A stretch of 64,000 bases of DNA from Protonemura montana (Eukaryota; Arthropoda; Insecta; Plecoptera; Nemouridae), in assembly GCA_947568835.1 (NCBI GenBank), contig OX387606.1, forward strand, positions 23,604,111-23,668,110, in the 5' to 3' direction. A program made the position numbers and the translations under genes. The notes under the pieces are model-generated. The model worked only from the letters and a program-made list of their open reading frames with translations. It was not told the DNA's origin and made no database searches. Shown piece after piece: positions 10,693-20,433 of this stretch (position 1 is its first letter; every line of letters begins with the position of its first letter).

Positions 10693-13600
10693 ATGATCCA
10701 TCCAGCCTCGGCAGGGGCTGGTGAACTCCGGCCAAACGTCAGGTACGTACCTCTCAATCCACCACTCACTTACTTTTAGCACAGTTCCGATAACGGTAAC
10801 GGCAAGGACCTGATTCATTACATGTTAGCATTTTATCAACCTCACAATTTATGTAATTTAATATCCATACCGACCGCCTGCTGTTATCTGCACTGACATC
10901 GGAATGTCTGCAATGTTCAGCCGTCTCCAAACAAGATCACGGCCACAAACGCCCATCATCCGCGACGTGAATCACCTGTGGCCCGAACTGGGACTTCACT
11001 CTCCAGCAAAGTCGTTCGCCTCCGCCGGCAGCGCCAGAACGTCAAGGAGAGGCTCGGTATCGGTGAGCCCGTGCCCGATCGAGAACGACGAGTCGGGTTA
11101 TGACGAGGACGTCAGCAACTCCGAGAAACTGGCGTCGACGGCTACGTCGTGGATCCGTATTGTGACCGTCCTGGCGCTGTCGGCCGTGTGGCTGTTATTC
11201 ACGGCAAGTGAGAGTCATGGGCTCGTCGGCGAGAGATGATGGCAACCACGGAGCTAATGTCTTTATTGATTCGCAGGTTATTTTGATGACGCAGCCGATT
11301 GCGGAAACGGTAGTGCATCTAATTGCTATACCGGAGCACAGAACGAAGAGTATCCTTGGTGAACATTTATTAAGTTGACGTGTCACAATCTAGAGTACTC
11401 TTCATTGTTAACCGAACGGTTTGTCGTGTTGGAAACACCGGTTCTCGTGAGATCACCGAAGTTAAGCAACACTGCGCTGTGTCAAGTATTGGATGGGTGA
11501 CCATCATACACATGACCAGTTCTGTTCGGGAGAGAGGTTGGAGAAATGAAAGTTAAGCATCACTACGCTGGGTCAGGTATTGGATGGGTGACCATCATAC
11601 ACATGACCAGTTCTGTTCGGGAGAGAGGTTGGAGGGATGAAAGTTAAGCAGCACTGCGCTGAGTCAGGTATTGGATGGGTGACCATCATACACATGACCA
11701 GTTCTGTTCGGGAGAGAGGTTGGAGGGATGAAAGTTAAGCAACACTGCGCTGAGTCAGGTATTGGATGGGTGGCCTTCATACACATGACCAGTTCTGTTC
11801 GGGAGAGAGGTTTGAGGGCTGAAAGTTAGTACAGTAACTTCACTAGCCTTGCTTATCAACCTCTCGACAGCATGGATTTGTGGAGGAATCCTGTTGTTCT
11901 TGTTGTACCGTCCTTCGGAAGGGACGTTAAGCCGGTGGTCCCCTTGGAGCTCTTCAACAGGAGTAGGCTACGTGCCGGCACCGGGTTTCCCCTCCTCCCT
12001 TCTAGGCTAGATTAGGTTCATCATCATCCTCATCATCATCATCATCCATTCATTCACCGACGCCATTAGACCAGTGCCGCATGGCCAGATGTCAAAAGAG
12101 TGCGTCGCTAAACACTAAAATATTAATAAAATGCTATCTTTTTTGTGTTTGTTTCTGGGTATCGTTGTCCTTAACTTGAGTTCCCCAGGCTTTTGGATTA
12201 CGGAGTTGCCAGCTAAAAACTTGCTACTCGTGACTCTCGACGGCTCCTTCCTGCCTCCGTTCGTGAAGGCAACACCGTCCACCAAGCACGTGACCCTCTG
12301 GATCGAGTTGATCGAAGTTTCAACGACCAGCCTCTTCATTCCAAACTTCCCGACGGCCGTCCGGGAGCCGGGGGTGATCTCCACAACGGTGGGCGATTAG
12401 CGTGATGCATGCAGACGTTGAGTGTAGGTTATAGGTAGAGAAACAACGTCAATTTTACAGTCTCTGCGTAAAAGATGACCACCATATGACTACCTTATCG
12501 ACAAAAATGCAGAGTACCGGAACATCACGTTAAGTGGAGCCACTGTCGTATGAAATTTAATTTCGATATTTATCGTAGGTTACTCGCTTTTTAATATCGT
12601 TAATAATAATTAATTAATAATTAATAATCGTTGAGGTAAACATTGATGGAGATTGTTTGAGCATGAAAAGTCTCAAAAGCGAGTTAACCTACGAGAAATA
12701 TCGAAATTAAAATTCAGACGACAGTGGCTCCACTTAACGTGATGTTCCGGTACTCTGCATTTTTGTCGGTAAGGTAGTCATTTGGCGGCCATTTTTCACG
12801 CAGAGACTGTAACATTGACGTTTTTTCTCTACCTAGAACCTACACTCAACGCTGCAGACATTTGGCCGATTTGTGTCGTGACTTACTGCTAAAACGTTCC
12901 TCTTCGATTCGCAGAATATCAGCGATGCATGGTCGGTGCCTCTGACTCTGGACGAGGTGATCGATTCGACGCCGCAAGTGAGGAAGCAACACATCTTCAA
13001 CATCTACTCAAACACTACATGGTAATGTTGTCTTAGGCCTACACACAATATTCTCCCAATTTGCTAAATACTGCTATACAAATACCAAACAAATTGGTTT
13101 AAATCAACACAGTTCATATAAGGATGAAATCTTATTTAAATTGCAAACGCTTGCAATGCGCGGTGTATTTTATTATTAACAACACTATAACAGTCTCAAA
13201 AATTGATGCCAAACGCGGACTCGAACCCCGATCTCCACCTGTCGCGGGTGTTGCTCTGAACCATTGAGCTACTTGGACACTGGATTTTTGAGATGATTTT
13301 AGTGTATTTGATGAGAATGACAGTTCTCCAAGGAGTAGAACCATGAGGCTGTGAATACTCACAGTCACTCTGATTATAGTGACGCTATATCACGTCACAA
13401 CCTGTCAAACTCGAATAACTCCAATTTGACGTTAGATCCGTTGTTGAGATCGGGGTTCGAGTCCGCGTTTGGGCATCAATTTTTGAGACGGTTATAGTGT
13501 TGTTAATAATAAAACACAGTTCATGAGTATGTTTTGCCGACTCCAATCCTGATTTGCCCTGCGCTGCCGTTTTAACAATCGTATTGCAAGGTATCTCTCT

Positions 13601-16600
13601 CAAGATGTCCACTATAGATTCCCCGGCCAACTTTAACCCCGAGCTTTCCTCTTGGCAGGCCGCTGTCCCGGTTCCTCCTGCGCATCCAGATGTTTGCAAC
13701 TCTGAACCGCACCCTGGCCATCGCCATGAGCACCGACATCTACCCGATCGATCCAAGCAACGGACTGATGTACGCCGCCCTCGTGCTGGTCGGCATGTAC
13801 TTCCTGATCATCTTCGAGCTGGTGCATCGCACTCTGGCAGCCATGTTCGCGTCCACCATGTCGGTCGCCATATTGGCCACCTTTCACGAGGTGACTCGCT
13901 TTGTGTGAACGCAGCTCGTCATGGGTCCCGTCTGCATGCTATCTTGGGTCGGGAAAGTGCGCCAAAGTTTCGGGGGTTGAAACCACACCCATTTTGGGAA
14001 ACTTTTATTATTTTCTGGAATTAGCCGAAATTTTTAACCTGCATCTTTGCCTAGGGACTGACTGCTAGTGCTACTTATGGGCAGGTCTATCCGTTGTTAA
14101 AACAACCCCACCGAACGGTTTACCGTGTTGGAATCACCGTTTCTCGTAATGATCACCGAAGTTAAGCAACACTGCGCTGAGTCGGGTTTTGGATGGGTGG
14201 CCATCATATAAATGACCAGTTCTGTTCGGGAGAGAGGTTGGAGGGATGAAAGTTAGTACAGCAACTTCATTCGCCTTGCTTATCAACCTCTCGACAGCAT
14301 GGATTTGTGAAGGAATCCTGTTGTTCACGTTGTACCGTCCTTCGGAAGGGACGTTAAGCCGGTGGTCCCCTTGGTGCTCTGCGATAGGAGTAGACTACGT
14401 ACCGGCACTGGGTTTTCCCTCCTTCCTTAGGCTTCCTTAGGCTAGGTTAGGTTCATCATCATCCTCATTCACTCATCATCACTCATTCACCGACGCCATC
14501 AGACCAGTGCCGCAGGGCCAGATGTCAAAACAGAGCGTCGTTAAACACCACAAATAATAACAATAACAAAACAAGCCCGTGCAACTTCAGCCCGGTCTCT
14601 CACCTTGCGCAGATTTTGACATAGAGTTCACACAATTACCATAGCGACTTCCTATACATGCAGTGAAATGTGTGTATTTCTTATACTAGTGCTCTTATAC
14701 GTAGAAATTCAACTCGGAGTTGAAGTAATTGCTACAAATGGACCTAATAAAACCAACTCTCATTTCGTTCCCGCGCTTTCCGACTCTGCAGCGTCCATCG
14801 ATGCCGGAACTTATTTCCTGGATCGACATTGAGACGCTGTTGCTGCTGTTCTCGATGATGATCCTCGTCGCCATCCTCTCGGAAACTGGCGTCTTCGACT
14901 ACCTCGCCGTAGTCGCGTACAAAGTGAGTCGCCACAAGTCTTACACTTTGTTTTCTCAAAGATCCACGGCCATCCTTGATCGTCTTCTGCCTGCAGATGA
15001 CAGGAGGCCGCGTCTGGCCGTTGATCTTCACGTTGTGCATCTTCACGGCCTCCTTATCGTCCGTCCTGGACAACGTCACCACCGTCCTGCTGATGACGCC
15101 GGTCACCATCAGGTGAGCACCGAGGTCATCTACCGATCTGTTTTAGGTTCGGTCCCGAACGTGTCTTACCAACCGTGCCCGTGTATTGCAGACTTTGCGA
15201 GGTGCTCAACCTGGACCCGGTGCCGATCTTGATCTCTATGATCGTGTACTCGAATATCGGCGGGGCCCTGACACCCGTCGGCGACCCCCCGAACGCGATC
15301 ATCGCATCCAATCCCGACATCATCAAATCGGTAAGCCTCTCACTCTGCGGATCCCAGATCGCTAACGCAGCCAAGTCGCCGACTAACGCATTGCCTTCTC
15401 TAGGGGGTCGACTTCGGGACTTTCACCCTCCACATGGGCATCGGTGTCTTCATGGTGGGCGTCATCGCCTTCCTGCAGCTGCGTTACGTGCATTATCGGC
15501 ACATCACGGACCCGAACAAGAAAGAGCCTCGGGATGTGCAGGGTAAAACGCCCTCTGTCTTGGTCTTAGACCTTTGATATAAAGTCTCAGTATTCCTTCA
15601 CTTGGCATTGAACTAGAATGGAAAGCGTTTCTTTGTAAATTACCCATTGGTGCCAACCCCGATGTCTGGACGTCAACGTGCTCCGTTCGCCCGCAGAACT
15701 TCGCCATGAGATCGCCATCTGGCAGAGGACAGCGTCGGCCATGTCTTCGTACACCAAGAACGAGGTGGTCGTCCGGGAGACGCTACTCAAGAAGGAGCGC
15801 AGACTGACGTCTGAGCTGCGGCAGAAGATTCGCTCAAGTAGCATTACCGCCAACAGTTTCAAGGCCAACCTCGAGGAAATGCAGGCGAAGGTATTTGTGA
15901 GGTCTACGCAACCTTTAGTAGTCTGAACGATAAGCCCAAAAACGTATTCGGTGGGGAAATCATAGCCAAACGCACGAGCGTTTCGCAGAGCCGATGGTGC
16001 TCTAGCTTGGTCATAGCTACCAAAACACGATATTTTCTCTGCTAGGACCAAACCCAGTTTCATCTGCAAGGCGCGTTTAAAAACGCAGTTTCGAGCAATC
16101 GTTCCTGTGCCATTTTCACCGAACGGTTTGGTGTGTTGAAAACACCGGTTCTCATTAGATCACCGAAGTTAAGCAACACTGCGCTGTGTCAGATATTGAA
16201 TGGGTGGCCATCATACACATGACCAGTTCTGTTCGGGAGAGAGGTCAGAGGGATGAAATTTAGTACAGCAACTTCATTCGCCTTGCTTATCAAGCTCTCG
16301 ACAGCATGGATTTGTGGAGGAATCCTGCTGTTCGCGTTGTACCGTCCTTCGGAAGGGACGTTAAACCGGTGGTCCCCTTAGTCTTCGACAGGAGTAGGCT
16401 ACGTGCTGGCACCGGGTTTCCCCTCCTCCCTTGTAGGCTAGGTTAGGTTCATCATCATCCTCATCATCATCCACTCATTCACCGACGCCATTAGACCAGT
16501 GCCGCAGGGCCAGTTGTCAAAACAGTGCGTCGTTAAACACCACAAATAATAATAATAGTGACACCCTTTGTCCGCAGTACCCAATCAGGAACAAGAGCCT

Positions 16601-19149
16601 GCTCTGGAAGTCGGGCCTGACGATGTCGTTCGTCATCCTATTCTTCTTCCTGCACTCCGTGCCCGGCGTTCACCTGTCTCTGGGCTGGACGGCGTTGCTC
16701 GGTGCCATCTTCTTGCTGCTCATCGCCGACAACGAGGACATGGAGGGCGTCTTGGGTCGCGTCGAGTGGACCACACTGCTGTTCTTCGCCGCACTCTTCG
16801 TGCTGATGGAGGTAACGAGGGTGCAACTGCGACCCAAGTTTGTTTGACTTTGTCGGTCAGTGCGTCCTTGGTGCTGATAGCTTTCAGAAAAGTGGGTGAA
16901 TCCGGTTTGCACGCAACCTTATCTTGTTTAATAGTCCCAGGGGTCACTGGCTCGATGGACCCTCCGAAGGAAGGTGCAACCAAATGACAGGATTCCTATA
17001 CAAATCCATGATGTTGAGAAGTTGCTAAACAAGCCATAGACTTCAGCCCACTCAGCGGGTACTTGCATTTTATTTTAGTTATGGCCCTACAAAAAAATTA
17101 CTGTCCCGTATTAGGCATTGGTGCCGGAAATTAGGTCAACACTATCAAAAGATTTTTAATAATTTATCTTCCTTGACGTGACACGGTCGCCAAGCACTTA
17201 AGCAGCTCTCCTAGTGGCCGTTGGGCCTCCAGCACGTGCCTCGTTCAGCACCGTACCACAACGCGACTGCAATCCAAGTCGATGACCAATCGCCTCTCCT
17301 TGTTGCAGTGCCTGTCGCGTCTCGGGCTGATCACGTGGATCGGTGCCCAGACGGAGGCGATCATCATGTCGGTTAATGAGAGCAACCGTCTTGCCGTCTC
17401 GCTGATGCTGATTCTCTGGGTGTCTGCCATCGCCTCGGCTTTCATCGACAACATCCCCCTGACCACAATGATGATCCGCATTGTCACGACGCTTGCCAAA
17501 AAGCCCGAGTTGGGCTTACCGTTGCAGCCGCTGGTTTGGGCGCTCGCCTTCGGCGCATGCCTAGGAGGTAATATATTTAAATAACCGAACGGTTTGTCGT
17601 GTTGGAAACACCGGTTCTCGTTAGATCACCGAAGTTAAGCAACACTGCGCTGAGTCAGGTATTGAATGGGTGACCATTATACACATGACCATTTCTATTC
17701 GGGAGAGAGGTTGGTGGGATGAAAGTTAAGCAACACTGCGCTGAGTCAGCTATTGAATGGGTGACCATTATACACATGACCATTTCTATTCGGGAGAGAG
17801 GTTGGAGGGATGAAAGTTAAGCAACACTGCGCTGGGTCAGGTATTGGATGGGTGATTATCATACACATGACCAGTTCTGTTCGGGAGAGAGGTTGGAGGA
17901 ATGAAAGTTAGTACAGCAAATTCATTCGCCTTGCTTATCAACCTCTCGACAGCATGGATTTGTGGAGGAATCCTGTTGTTCGCGTTGTACCGTCCTTCGG
18001 AAGGGACGTGAAGCCGGTGGTCCCCTTGGTCTTCGACAGAAGTAGGCTACGTGTCGACCCCGGGTTTCCCCTCCTCCCTTCTAGGCTAGGTTAGGTTCAT
18101 CATCATCCTCATCCTCATCAACATCCACTCATTCACCGACGCCATTAGACCAGTGCCGCAGGGCCAGTTGTCAAAACAGTGCGTCGTTAAACACCACAAA
18201 TAATAATAATAATAATAATAATAGGCGGTAATAATACCTTATTTCCGCACAAAACTGTCGAAACTGGACGGCGAATCTCGGATTTTTTTTGTTGGAAAAC
18301 CAGTTCCGTCCACGGGATGCTGCTATTTACAAAGTTGATCCATGAGAATACATTTTGTGTGGGAGATCGACGTGGGAGTGACTTGTTCCTGATTCTGTAA
18401 TTTACAGGCAATGGCACCCTCATTGGCTCGTCTGCGAACGTTGTGGGTACCGGAGTCGCCGAGCAACACGGATATAAAGTCACCTTCATAGAGTTCTTCA
18501 AGTAAGACCTTTTCCTGCTGATGGTTTTTAGACTCATGTCTACTTGATTTAAACTTAGCAATAGTTTTAACAAAAACTATTTGAACTGGGTTTTGAATGC
18601 TAAGTAAAGGACAACTAAATTTCCCAACGTTTCGTAACTTGTACCTGTTACTTTATCAAGGGTTAGAGCAGTCCTGACAATTTTCCGATAACAAAAGAAC
18701 CACACAAAATTATAACAATTACCAAGTTCAAGCTTCCTAAATGCATCTAAATGAAATAATCAGGGTCAATAACTTAAAAACTATTACGAAAACTATAAAC
18801 AATTATGCATTTAGGAAGCTTGAACTATAAGGTAATTGTTATAATTTTATGTGGTTCTTTTGTTATCGGAAAATTGTCAGGACTGCTCAAACATCTGAAG
18901 AAGTAACTAGTATATGTTGCGAAACGTCGGGAAATTTAGTAGCCCTTTACTTAGCATTCAAAACCCAGTTGAAATAGTTTTTCTGAAGACGTGTGACTGT
19001 TTTGTTTACCAGACCGACTTCGATGGAACGCCGTTTAACGCGGCGTTTGTTTCGCTTGTTCCAGAGTTGGGTTCCCGTTGATGATCGTCAGTATTTGTGT
19101 TATTTCGGTCTACCTTCTTCTGGCACACGTCGCTCTAACCTGGCACTGA
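10693..19149 (+). CDS. oca2: P protein / OCA2-type melanosomal-endosomal anion transporter
   Basis: A complete gene of 15 coding exons: 10693-10742, 10921-11203, 11277-11358, 12189-12388, 12915-13021, 13659-13890, 14792-14923, 14997-15112, 15192-15330, 15404-15542, 15697-15890, 16578-16811, 17309-17567, 18408-18501 and 19065-19149. Phases are consistent throughout; the product is 781 residues (vertebrate OCA2 about 840). The N-terminus is soluble. A first membrane helix lies near residue 90-110 ([14 protein letters not shown]), followed by a luminal domain and the multi-pass transporter core. Hallmarks include [86 protein letters not shown] and a final helix ending [11 protein letters not shown]. 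The family regulates organelle ion balance and pH in pigment granules. Intron 2 appears to use a GC donor (GCAAGT). Four introns carry 5S-type SINEs, all in sense orientation. Confidence 0.96.
11412..12114 (+). mobile_element. 5S-type SINE with four tandem heads (OCA2 intron 3)
   Basis: CCGAACGGTTTGTCGTGTTG opens the element. The 5S-like promoter unit (AAGTTAAGCAACACTGCGCT to GAGGGATGAA) is then repeated four times with a period of about 91 bp, before one body and one tail (CCAGTGCCGC, GTGCGTCGCTAAACACT). Confidence 0.87.
12414..12857. mobile_element. Foldback MITE, family A, second copy (OCA2 intron 4)
   Basis: It has the same long inverted arms as 4693-5172 (GTTGAGTGTAGGTTATAGGT and its reverse complement; GGAACATCACGTTAAGTGGA in both arms) around an AT-rich centre. 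TGCAGAC stands on both sides and may be a target-site duplication. The outer GCGCCGG ends of the other copy are absent. Confidence 0.85.
13120..13515 (-). mobile_element. tRNA-derived SINE plus inverted partial copy (OCA2 intron 5)
   Basis: From 13120 to about 13430 there is a nearly full minus-strand copy with A box, B box (GGTTCGAGTCC) and the GACGCTATATCACGTCAC segment. From about 13436 a plus-strand B-box end follows (GATCGGGGTTCGAGTCCGCG, then GAGACGGTTATAGTGTTG). The two fragments face each other. Confidence 0.8.
14111..14566 (+). mobile_element. 5S-type SINE, single head (OCA2 intron 6)
   Basis: Starts CCGAACGGTTTACCGTGTTG, has the box A/IE/C-like head, the body with CTTCGGAAGGGACGTTAAGC, and ends GTCGTTAAACACCACAAATA with an AAT/AAC-rich tail. 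Confidence 0.87.
16120..16557 (+). mobile_element. 5S-type SINE, single head (OCA2 intron 11)
   Basis: Full structure from CCGAACGGTTTGGTGTGTTG through the 5S-like head to GTCGTTAAACACCACAAATA and an (AAT)n tail. It ends about 20 nt before the acceptor of exon 16578. Confidence 0.87.
17585..18224 (+). mobile_element. 5S-type SINE with three tandem heads (OCA2 intron 13)
   Basis: Starts CCGAACGGTTTGTCGTGTTG. Three head units spaced about 91 bp apart precede one body and tail, with (AAT)n at the 3' end. The element starts 17 nt after the exon 17309-17567 donor. Confidence 0.87.
18518..18986. repeat. Foldback family B, longest copy (OCA2 last intron)
   Basis: The outer arms AACTGGGTTTTGAATGCTAA and TTAGCATTCAAAACCCAGTT enclose TTTCCCAACGTTTCG on the left and CGAAACGTCGGGAAATTTAG on the right. 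An inner pair (CCGATAACAAAAGAACCACA and its reverse complement) flanks an AT-rich loop. No ORF is present. The left edge carries GATGGTTTTTAGACTCATGT, which is shared with other copies. Confidence 0.82.
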
Positions 19150-19451
19150 CCTCAATCCCGGCATCAATCACTTTAATTAGATTACTTGTTACGTATTTGT
19201 ATATAAATACAGATTTTTCGGCTGTTTAATTTGCTGCTTGTGCATCGGTCGTATTTTATTGTCATATTTATTTGTGTGTTTAATATTTTAAAATATTATC
19301 ATTCGTGGAGATTAGGTGAATGTTGATCGCTATTCTGCCAATAAATGAGGTGTTATTATGTCTCTTTTCCTTGTGAACATTTCTATGACCAGCGCCAGCT
19401 CCCGCCCACGCAAATATTTGTGAACCCGACCTCTGGTTTAGCATCTCTGTA

Positions 19452-19898
19452 CCGAACGGTTTGGCATGTTGGAAACACCGGTTCTCGTTAGATCACCGAA
19501 GTTAAGCAACACTGCGCTGAGTCAGGTATTGAATGGGTGACCATTATACACATGACCAGTTCTGTTCGGGAGAGAGGTTGGAGGGATGGAAGTTAGTACA
19601 GCAACTTCATTCGCCTTGCTTATCAACCTCTCGACAGCATGGATTTGTGGAGGAATCCTGCTGTTCGAGTTGTACCGTCCTTCGGAAGGGACGTGAAGCC
19701 GGTGGTCCCCTTGGTGCTTTTCGACAGGAGTAGGCTACGTGCCGGCACCGGGTTTCCCCTCCTCTCTTCTAGGCTAGGTTAGGTTCATCATCATCCTCAT
19801 CATCATCCACTCATTCACCGACGCCATTAGACCAGTGCCGCAGGGCCAGTTGTAAAAACAGTGCGTCGTTAAACACCACAAATAATAATAATAATAAT
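19452..19898 (+). mobile_element. 5S-type SINE, single head, downstream of OCA2
   Basis: Starts CCGAACGGTTTGGCATGTTG and runs through the complete head, body and tail to (AAT)n. The same AAT run is also the tail of a minus-strand LINE fragment beginning here. Confidence 0.87.
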
Positions 19899-20200
19899 TA
19901 GCTTCTCTGCAATATCAATTTACTAAACTAGAAATGGTTACAATATACAATATACAACAACAACTACAATTACAATATACAATATTTACAGAGATCACAT
20001 TATTTACCATCATGGTTTGTGAAAGGGAGGGGAGGGAGAGGAGAGGAGTGGGTTAGGATTCGAGGTATTCACGTAAGGTGCAGAATGGGTTATCCACAAG
20101 GTAGGTTTTTAGGGTGTGGTTAAATGAGGACGTGGTTGGGGAGTTGTTTCTATTACTAGGGAGTTGTAGAGGACAGTGCAAGTGAAGAGTGGGCTATTTT
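19899..20200 (-). mobile_element. 3' end of a truncated LINE
   Basis: On the minus strand, from about 20150 to 20049, one frame reads NNSPTTSSFNHTLKTYLVDN then PFCTLREYLES and a stop. This looks like the C-terminal tail of a non-LTR reverse transcriptase (short S/T linker, then a basic-hydrophobic helix). About 150 nt of 3' UTR follows and then an (ATT)n tail joined tail-to-tail with the SINE. It is heavily 5'-truncated; the family was not determined. Confidence 0.6.
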
Positions 20201-20369
20201 CAAATGAAGACTGGGAATGGGCAGGGACTCTTAGCGCGTTGCAGTGCCCTCCGTGGCCGCGATGAGCTCACAGCGCTCAGACCGCGACTTACCGACGCGT
20301 TCAACTCGTCCAACAGATTCGCAAGCATCGCTCGTCGAGTGTAGCCGTGCCATGGTTTAACTTGTAACG

Positions 20370-20379
20370 CTATATATAC
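20370..20379 (+). promoter_or_regulatory. TATA box of the Cys-module protein gene
   Basis: CTATATATAC lies about 60 nt before the ATG at 20434. Confidence 0.7.
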
Positions 20380-20433
20380 TACACGTGAAGATCCATGCTG
20401 GCAGTCGGTCCACGCAGCTGCCGCTGGCCCATC

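Noticed and set aside
11412-11800. Genuine 5S rRNA gene cluster
   Set aside because: Only the internal promoter region resembles 5S; stems outside it do not match and each array runs into a SINE body and tail.
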